Of a DNA stretch of 64,000 nt, positions 58,763 to 64,000 are shown in pieces. Every line of letters begins with the position of its first letter. Within the stretch, counting starts at the first letter, position 1. A model generated the notes under the pieces. That model was not told the DNA's origin. It searched no databases and worked only from the letters and a program-made list of their open reading frames with translations. Origin of the DNA: Aeromonas veronii (GTDB taxonomy: Bacteria; Pseudomonadota; Gammaproteobacteria; Enterobacterales; Aeromonadaceae); the NCBI GenBank assembly GCA_041319085.1, contig CP101033.1:459001-523000 (forward strand). The letters run 5' to 3'. Both the position numbers and the translations under genes were made by a program.

Positions 58763-59047
58763 CTATGCAGTGAGGTAGGCCTCCTGCTGCGAGCCCATCA
58801 AAAAACCGACCACCACGACCCCGGCCTTGAGCAGATCAGCCGGGTCCATGTCTCCCACTTCCTTTTCGGTCAGGTCGGTGATGCGGGGCAGCAGTTTGAT
58901 AAGGGTATCGACGTTCATCTGGACGATGTCCATGGTGTTGAGGCCGCGCAGGCTGGCGGCCTTTTTGGGGCTGCGAATGGTCAGGCTGGTGATGGTGGTT
59001 TCGCCGCGCTTGATGGGGGTGTCTAAGGTGATCTCTTTGTGTTCCAT
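58763..59047 (-). CDS. E: Phage tail assembly chaperone gpE
   Basis: A 94-residue protein (MEHKEITLDTPIKRGETTIT) of the tail assembly chaperone group, encoded between the tail tube and tape measure genes, as P2 gpE (91 residues) and, by analogy, lambda G. Residues 81-83 (G-F-L) are encoded by GGTTTTTTG, a T_TTT_TTG slippery site; about 12 codons later the zero frame ends in TAG. Confidence 0.88.
   Translation of the reverse strand: MEHKEITLDTPIKRGETTITSLTIRSPKKAASLRGLNTMDIVQMNVDTLIKLLPRITDLTEKEVGDMDPADLLKAGVVVVGFLMGSQQEAYLTA
58799..58805 (-). promoter_or_regulatory. Programmed -1 ribosomal frameshift site T_TTT_TTG (gpE to gpE')
   Basis: On the minus strand the heptamer TTTTTTG sits in the frame T_TTT_TTG within gpE. 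A -1 slip gives DGLAAGGLPHCIDDL and runs into gpE', making 141 residues. P2 uses the same heptamer for E+E'. The window has homopolymer errors, so the length of this run deserves checking. Confidence 0.8.
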
Positions 59048-59110
59048 GGTGTTGCCCTTGTTCGGTATGCAGTAACGGGCGGCAGTGCCGCCCGAATGGG
59101 GTGGGGTGGA

Positions 59111-59629
59111 TTAGAGGCCGATGTTTTTGCGGTGCTCGGCCATGCGGTCGACGCCATCAGGGCCGATCTCGATCAGGTTGACGGTGTCAATCTCGTGGAT
59201 GACCTGGCCGTTGATGGTCTCTTTGTAGTAGGTGCAGGTCATGCTGACCTTGGTCTGGGTGTTGTCACCGTCTTTGTAGGTGCCCCGGTCGATCTCTTTG
59301 GCGCGGCCACGGCAGACGATTTCGACGGCGGTGGTTTCGCCGGTGTCATCACGCTGGATGGAGCCTGAGAAGCGGAGCAGGGTGCCGTCTACTTTCGGCT
59401 CGCCGAGCAGGCCGATCACCTCTTCGCCGTAGCCGCCCATGGTGAACTCGACATCGAGGGCGCCATCATCGAGGCCCATGTCGATGTTGGCGGCACCCGG
59501 CATGCCGCCGCCGCGATAGGCTTCAAACTTGCGGCTCAGCTTGGGCGGGGTGAACTCTTCGGCGATGCCGATCCAGTTTTCGCCGTTGCCGAACAGGTTG
59601 AACTTCTTGAGTTTGCGAGGGAGTGCCAT
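59111..59629 (-). CDS. FII: Phage major tail tube protein gpFII
   Basis: A 172-residue protein, the same length as P2 FII. It starts MALPRKLKKFNLFGNGENWI and contains EVIGLLGEPKVDGTLLRFSG; the beta-sandwich pattern is the contractile tail tube fold. It lies 12 bases after FI, and codon use is like the rest of the prophage. Confidence 0.94.
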   Translation of the reverse strand: MALPRKLKKFNLFGNGENWIGIAEEFTPPKLSRKFEAYRGGGMPGAANIDMGLDDGALDVEFTMGGYGEEVIGLLGEPKVDGTLLRFSGSIQRDDTGETTAVEIVCRGRAKEIDRGTYKDGDNTQTKVSMTCTYYKETINGQVIHEIDTVNLIEIGPDGVDRMAEHRKNIGL

Positions 59630-59641
59630 TTTTTAGGCTCC

Positions 59642-60817
59642 TTATGCGGCTGCGACTTTGGCAGCGAAGTCGATTAGGTACTCGTCGGTGATCTCTTGCA
59701 TCAGACCGAGGTCTTCGAGTGGCGGCACCGGGGTGTAGTTGTAACGGATGCGCAACTTACCGGCTTTGAGCGTGTCTTTGTCGTTCAGGGTGTCGTCATA
59801 CCAGCAGTTCGCGCCGATGAGGTAGCCGAGGTTGACCAGTTCGCGCAGCTTGGCGTTGATGCCCTCGATGATGTCTTTGACCAGGGTGGGGGTCATGGGT
59901 TTGTCAACGGCCCACATGTGCGCCTCGGCGATGGTGTCGGCGAGGATCTGGGCGGTGCGGGTGTAGTTTTCAAACTGGAACAGCTTGTCATCGGAGCAGG
60001 TGCGGTTGCCCCAGAAGCGCATCCCTTCGCGGCGGATCAGGCAGGTGATGTCGTTTTCGTTGAGCAGGCCCGCGTCGGTGTCGGGGTTTTGCAGCTCCCA
60101 ATAGACGGCTTTGGTGAGGCCTTCCACGCCCGGCACACCGACGTTGGAGAGGGTTTTATGCCAGCCGATCTCTTTGTCGATTTTGGCGCGCAGGGCCATG
60201 GCCACGGCGACGGCATCGCACGGCATCTGGGCATCGGCTGTGGTGTCCCATTTGGTGAAGTCACCGTAAATCAGCATCAGTTCGCGGTCGCTAAATCCCT
60301 CGCGATAGAGTTTGACGTCGCTGATGGTGTCGCCCACGGCGTGGGCATAGCAGAAGGCGCGCAGGGATTGCGCCACGGCGGTCAGCGCGGCGGTAACTGC
60401 CAGGCTGTCATGGCCCGGCACCCCGAGGATGCGCGGGCGCACACCGACCACGGATTCGGCGCGCTTGAGTGCTTCCAGCCCGGTTGGCACTCCATCGAGG
60501 CCAATGGTGCCGATAATGTTGGAGGTGGTGGCGGCGGTATCTACGCCTTCGTCCACGCGCACCACTACGACCGGGGTTTTCGCGATCATGTCGATGATTT
60601 GCAGGGTGCGTTTTAAGTTGCCGGTGGTGCCAGCCTTGCCGATGGCGTCGGTGAGGTTGGTAAACAGCACGGGTTTGTTGAGGGGGAACACCTCGTCGTC
60701 AGCGTCTGTACTGACCAGCACGGCACCGATGATGGCCGTGGCGATGGTGCGGATGGTGCGGGTACCGTCATTGATTTCGATGACGCGCACCCCGTGGTGG
60801 TATTGGTCGAGTGCCAT
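59642..60817 (-). CDS. FI: Phage tail sheath protein gpFI
   Basis: A 391-residue contractile sheath protein (P2 FI 396). It opens MALDQYHHGVRVIEINDGTR. The conserved C-terminal half includes GMRFWGNRTCSDD, FENYTRTAQILADTIAEAHM and AKLRELVNLGYLIGANCWYD. A hairpin terminator and a 170-bp gap separate it from the fibre assembly gene, so FI probably has its own late promoter. Confidence 0.95.
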   Translation of the reverse strand: MALDQYHHGVRVIEINDGTRTIRTIATAIIGAVLVSTDADDEVFPLNKPVLFTNLTDAIGKAGTTGNLKRTLQIIDMIAKTPVVVVRVDEGVDTAATTSNIIGTIGLDGVPTGLEALKRAESVVGVRPRILGVPGHDSLAVTAALTAVAQSLRAFCYAHAVGDTISDVKLYREGFSDRELMLIYGDFTKWDTTADAQMPCDAVAVAMALRAKIDKEIGWHKTLSNVGVPGVEGLTKAVYWELQNPDTDAGLLNENDITCLIRREGMRFWGNRTCSDDKLFQFENYTRTAQILADTIAEAHMWAVDKPMTPTLVKDIIEGINAKLRELVNLGYLIGANCWYDDTLNDKDTLKAGKLRIRYNYTPVPPLEDLGLMQEITDEYLIDFAAKVAAA

Positions 60818-60947
60818 GCGGCGATCTCCTGTGTCTGGGCGGAGTAAATTCGGGCATGGTCATGATGCAGGCAGGCGGGGCTGGGCTGTTAACGGTCGGT
60901 GTTGTCGGGCCGGTGCTCACAACAAGCGGCGGTGGCTGGGCAAAGAA

Positions 60948-60968
60948 CACCCCGCACGGGGCGGGGTG
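60948..60968 (-). terminator. Hairpin between fibre assembly gene and tail sheath gene
   Basis: Stem CACCCCGC / GCGGGGTG with a 5-base loop, followed on the minus strand by TTCTTTG. It divides the late operon into W-J-I-H-tfa and FI onward. Confidence 0.65.
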
Positions 60969-60985
60969 GTGTCTGGCTCATAGGG

Positions 60986-61399
60986 TTATACGGTGGAGGG
61001 ATCCCCCGGGCGCGGAGGCCACGCTGGGTTCTCAGGCCATCCAGGCTGGCTGCGAACATCCGGCAGCTCGTAGCGATAGCGCTGCCATTGCGCCAACAGC
61101 TCGACATCGGCCTCCTTGGCATATCCGCCATCCACGGCAGGGCGTAGGCGTTCAATCTCGCCTGCGGCGGCGTGATCGAGCTGGGTCAGCATCAGCTCTG
61201 CCATCTGTTGCGCTGACGGTTCCGGGCGGCCCTGCAAAACAGGATATCCATCGACTATGGCGATCTCTTGCTGGCCACTCTGGCCGTTGACCAGCCGTTC
61301 ATAGTCCCCCGGCCTGAGCTCGACCGCGGTGTGTGGAATATTGTCGCCATGAATCGCCGTCAGGTAGAACCCTTTGGACTCAGGATCGTATTTGTACAT
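60986..61399 (-). CDS. Phage tail fibre assembly protein
   Basis: A 137-residue tail fibre assembly chaperone (Caudo_TAP/gpG type): MYKYDPESKGFYLTAIHGDN, middle NGQSGQQEIAIVDGYPVL, then a helical region and a proline/tryptophan-rich C-terminus. It follows the fibre gene by 9 bases. It helps fold and attach the fibre. Confidence 0.88.
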   Translation of the reverse strand: MYKYDPESKGFYLTAIHGDNIPHTAVELRPGDYERLVNGQSGQQEIAIVDGYPVLQGRPEPSAQQMAELMLTQLDHAAAGEIERLRPAVDGGYAKEADVELLAQWQRYRYELPDVRSQPGWPENPAWPPRPGDPSTV

Positions 61400-61408
61400 G
61401 ATGGTCTC

Positions 61409-62427
61409 CTAATATCCGATGGCGATATATCGCATGATGTAGTTGCTTCCTGATGCTGCCTTGACCCCGATTTGATAGGTCGATAACGACGGGAAACCCA
61501 TGGCGGCAGTGGGATAAATGGCGCCTGCAGGGTTGTCAAAGGAACATACCCCTTGAAATGCCGCAGTTGGGAATGCGATGGGCAATGAACCGGTGGCAGT
61601 TGAGTTTGTAGTCACAGAAATACTGCCCCACTGAATGATCAGCCCCCCATCCATGTAGGAAACGCAAGATACCCAGCGTAAGAGAAGGATGCAGCAAAGC
61701 CTGCGCGCAACTTCTTTGGGGTTATTGCAACATCATCTGCTGCACCCGCATTCGTCTGCGCCTGAGTTGCTACTTTCATCAATCCAAGCACGGCTTCACT
61801 GGCTTGCTTTACCCATCCCCATAGGGTTTTCACTGTAACAACGGCATCGGCCTTTTGATTGGCTGTGACCGTTTCATTCACCTCTGCCTGGGTGGCATAG
61901 CGGGCAAATCCCTTGGCCGTTTCGCTGGCATCCGGGTGCTCTCGGCTTTGCTTGTGCGCCGCCATCACGTCATCGACATATTTGCGGGTGGCCAGCACTA
62001 CTGATGGGTCAATCTTGAGTTCGACGGCGGCGGTGTTGCTGACGATAAACACCATGCGGATCACCTGGGTGCGGCCAGCGCCTGAGGTGAGCAGCGGTTT
62101 GTAGGTGTCCGGGCAGTTGGCGACGGCCATCAGGGTTCCGGCATCGTCAAACAGGCCGATTTCTCGAATCCACCAATCGCCCACGTCCTCGGGGATCACT
62201 TGTTCGGCCACCATCTGCGAGGCGCTGAGCGGGTCAACGAACAGGGTGTTGATGGCGGCGCGGCGGCGTTCCTTGACCAACGCGGTCATGGCCGGATTGG
62301 GGGTGACGGCGGCGCCATTGCCATCGCCCACGGCCATGTGGGTGAATTTTACGGTGGTGCCCAGTGCTAGCGCATTGGCCAGCTTGGCGGCACCGGCTGT
62401 GGTTAGCGTCGCAAAGTAGGTGCTCAT
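61409..62427 (-). pseudogene. H: Phage tail fibre protein gpH, one-base frame break
   Basis: From ATG 62427 it reads MSTYFATLTTAGAAKLANAL, with the gpH N-terminal domain (VTPNPAMTALVKERRRAAIN, EIGLFDDAGTLMAVANCPDT), then a short shaft. At the CCCCCC run 61643-61648 (plus strand) the frame is lost. One added base gives WMGGLIIQWGSISVTTNSTA and a receptor-type tip ending IAIGY. Restored length is 339, far shorter than P2 gpH (669), so host range is different. The short shaft may be original. Confidence 0.87.
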
Positions 62428-63062
62428 GCTGTTGCTGTCCCCGGTCTGATGGTGAGTGTGTCGATGGTGTGGGTGATGCCGCCATGCCAGTCGCTCACCT
62501 GCGCGGTGACCGGCCCCGGCTCGTAGGGATAGATGGTGATCTCATCGCCCAGGTAGCAGGCGGCTCCGAGATAGAGCGGGCCGCGCGATTCCAGGCTGAT
62601 AGCCAGCCCGGTCATGTGGCGGGTGAGCGGCTTGGCGTCATCAATCAGGCGCTCGAGCTCGGTATACATGGTGCTGGTGATTCCGGTGTCGAGTACGCCG
62701 ATATCCAGCGCGAAGGTGCCGCGCACGCCCACTGGTGAGCTTTGCCACCACTCGCGCACCCGGATGAGGTAACCGAGCGGCTCGACGGCGCGGCGCAGGG
62801 CGCCGATGGTGCCCTTGTGTTGATGGACGAACGGCGAGGCTTTGATCACTTTGCGCTTGACCGATTCTGACCAGCGCTCATCCCAGCGGTCGACGCTGCG
62901 TTCGGCGGCCAGCGAGGGCAGGCGCCACGGCGGGCAGGCGTCGGCATTGTGCAGGGTGCGCAGCAGGGCCACCGGCTGATCGAGCGCCTGTTCGCAGACG
63001 TCGGCAACGCGCCGCTCGGTGGCGGTGGCGCTGGGTGGCAGCAGCTCGGCCGCGTGGCTCAT
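62424..63062 (-). CDS. I: Phage baseplate protein gpI
   Basis: A 212-residue P2 gpI homologue (tail protein I): MSHAAELLPPSATATERRVA, core VHQHKGTIGALRRAVEPLGY. Start at ATG 63062 overlaps the gpJ stop. The longer frame to 63095 has no support. Its stop overlaps the gpH start (ATGA). Baseplate wedge component. Confidence 0.9.
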   Translation of the reverse strand: MSHAAELLPPSATATERRVADVCEQALDQPVALLRTLHNADACPPWRLPSLAAERSVDRWDERWSESVKRKVIKASPFVHQHKGTIGALRRAVEPLGYLIRVREWWQSSPVGVRGTFALDIGVLDTGITSTMYTELERLIDDAKPLTRHMTGLAISLESRGPLYLGAACYLGDEITIYPYEPGPVTAQVSDWHGGITHTIDTLTIRPGTATA

Positions 63063-63958
63063 GGTGCCTGCTCCACGGTGATGCCGGTGCACCATGCGGC
63101 CTGCTCATCAGTCGGGGCGATATCGGTCCAGCCGGTCAGCTCGACTTTGATCACCCCTTCCACATGCAGGGCAGCCTCGATCATGGAGCGGGCGATCAAT
63201 ACGCCGATGCGCTTGCGTGGATTGAGTTTGCTTTGCAGGTTGGCCTTGGCGGCGGTCAGGATCAGTTCGGCCTCGGCGCCGGTCTGGCCGATGGTCAGCG
63301 CGGCGTGCACGGCGTAGTCGATGACGGTGGCTGATTTGACGGTCAGGCGGTCAGCGACCGGGCGGCGATCTTCGTCGTTGCAGGCGGCCATGGCGGCGGC
63401 GATCAGCTCGCTGCTGGCGGCGCCGGTGCCTTCGCTGCTCAGAATAGACACCACGGCCTCGGCAGGCTGCGGGCTGATGGCTTTGGCATCGATGATGCGG
63501 CCATCGGCCGAGCGTGCCCAGTATTCATACGCGCCTTTCGGCCCGGCGGTGCTGAGGGCATCCCATGCCAGCAGGTAGCGTTCACGCAATGCCTCGTCGG
63601 TCTCGGCCACTTCCGGCACTGGCGGGTTGGCGGTCAGATCTTCGGGCTGGATGATCAGGCGCTTGACGTTGAGGTCGGCCACCAGATTGTCGAGATCGGC
63701 ATCTTCTGCCCAGGCAATCATTCCGGCCACGGCGGCGCGATTGATGCGGGCGGCCAGCATGATCTGCAGATAGACGTTTTCTTGCAGCAACATGGCGACC
63801 GGGTCGGATTCCAGCGCCAGCGCGGCGGCCACCGCCGGTTGTTCGGCGGCGGGGTAGAGGGCAATCAGCGCGGCCTTGCGCGCCGCCAGGGTGGCCTCGA
63901 AGTCGATGTCCTCGACCACGGCCGGTTTGGGCAGGTTGGCAAGGTTGATGGTGCTCAT
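63059..63958 (-). CDS. J: Phage baseplate assembly protein gpJ
   Basis: A 299-residue baseplate J-like protein (P2 gpJ 302). It starts MSTINLANLPKPAVVEDIDF; core stretches are ADLDNLVADLNVKRLIIQPE, RYLLAWDALSTAGPKGAYEY and AVSILSSEGTG-type VVSILSSEGTGAASSE. Both ends overlap neighbours by ATGA junctions. Confidence 0.93.
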   Translation of the reverse strand: MSTINLANLPKPAVVEDIDFEATLAARKAALIALYPAAEQPAVAAALALESDPVAMLLQENVYLQIMLAARINRAAVAGMIAWAEDADLDNLVADLNVKRLIIQPEDLTANPPVPEVAETDEALRERYLLAWDALSTAGPKGAYEYWARSADGRIIDAKAISPQPAEAVVSILSSEGTGAASSELIAAAMAACNDEDRRPVADRLTVKSATVIDYAVHAALTIGQTGAEAELILTAAKANLQSKLNPRKRIGVLIARSMIEAALHVEGVIKVELTGWTDIAPTDEQAAWCTGITVEQAP

Positions 63959-64000
63959 ACAGCATTCCCCAACGGCAGGGTGGCGGTTTGGTCGGTGCCG
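63955..64000 (-). CDS. W: Phage baseplate protein gpW (3' end only)
   Basis: Only the last 14 codons are visible (GTDQTATLPLGNAV then TGA), overlapping the gpJ start by four bases. The position and the ending fit P2 gpW, the gp25-like baseplate protein encoded before gpJ. The gene continues beyond the right edge. Confidence 0.65.
   Translation of the reverse strand, partial: GTDQTATLPLGNAV

Larger units (their letters stand above)
54372..64000 (-). mobile_element. P2-like prophage, late tail operon (continues past the right edge)
   Basis: Contiguous minus-strand tail genes in the P2 order W-J-I-H-fibre assembly-FI-FII-E/E'-T-U-D, with ATGA overlaps. Lengths match P2 from memory: D 387, E+E' 141 against 142, FII 172, T 810 against 815. 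The left boundary lies between the host stop at 54371 and gpD at 54531, but no attachment repeat can be defined because the other end is outside the window. No ogr-like activator gene is seen after gpD. Confidence 0.9.

Noticed and set aside
59696..60616. Plus-strand 306-residue frame opposite the tail sheath gene
   Set aside because: Antisense shadow of the sheath gene with valine/glycine-rich composition and no start signals.

Overview
The window looks like an Aeromonas chromosome segment (Gammaproteobacteria, high GC). Four things point there: a complete mannose-sensitive haemagglutinin (MSHA) pilus cluster running straight into mreBCD; the enterobacterial-type order mutH / rppH-ptsP-lgt-thyA; the ypjD / ffh-rpsP-rimM-trmD-rplS block; and a P2-like prophage. 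The genus is inferred from protein style and synteny, not from a database search.

Layout. 1-9128: the MSHA operon mshG-F-B-A-C-D-O-P-Q, which builds a type IV pilus (platform protein, major and minor pilins, large exported MshQ). An odd array of mshG 3'-end copies lies between mshG and mshF. 9333-20659: cell shape and envelope genes mreBCD, maf, rng, yhdP, a Dabb protein, a nitrilase-like amidase and tldD. 20660-26953: small or accessory genes, a chimeric MFS/MarC remnant, a PP-loop ATPase, aphA, a GNAT acetyltransferase and a cation/proton antiporter. 27160-33024: metH, a Gfo/Idh/MocA oxidoreductase and rimK. 33120-36097: a two-component system beside two small exported proteins. 36449-41211: an NCS2 purine permease with a PurR-like box, a cold-shock gene with a long leader, a CorB/YfjD-like protein and YpjD. 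41414-44926: ffh and the rpsP operon. 45043-46239: a complete IS3-family (IS407-like) element with a 4-bp target duplication, inserted at the last codon of a small CBM48-like gene. 46638-52552: mutH, a DnaA-box-rich intergenic region at the position of E. coli DARS2, then rppH-ptsP-lgt-thyA. 52777-54371: nhaA and a small periplasmic protein. From about 54.4 kb to the right edge: the late tail operon of a P2-like prophage in the order W-J-I-H-tfa-FI-FII-E(E')-T-U-D on the minus strand.

Data caution. At least eleven genes between 26 and 62 kb have intact domain order but are broken by deletions of one or two bases, mostly in short G or C runs. Sixteen such events were counted, all of them deletions. 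Several of these genes are highly conserved (metH, rppH, ptsP, prophage T and D). The pattern fits sequencing undercalls better than biology. These loci are entered as frame-broken pseudogenes with that caveat.

Points most worth a second look: the mshG tail array, in which synonymous codon changes keep the same C-terminal peptide; the DARS2-like region; the P2-type T_TTT_TTG frameshift site giving a 141-residue E+E' protein; dispersed palindromic repeats used as coding termini (MshO leader, histidine kinase tail); and the 10-bp tandem duplication that breaks aphA in its signal-peptide region.
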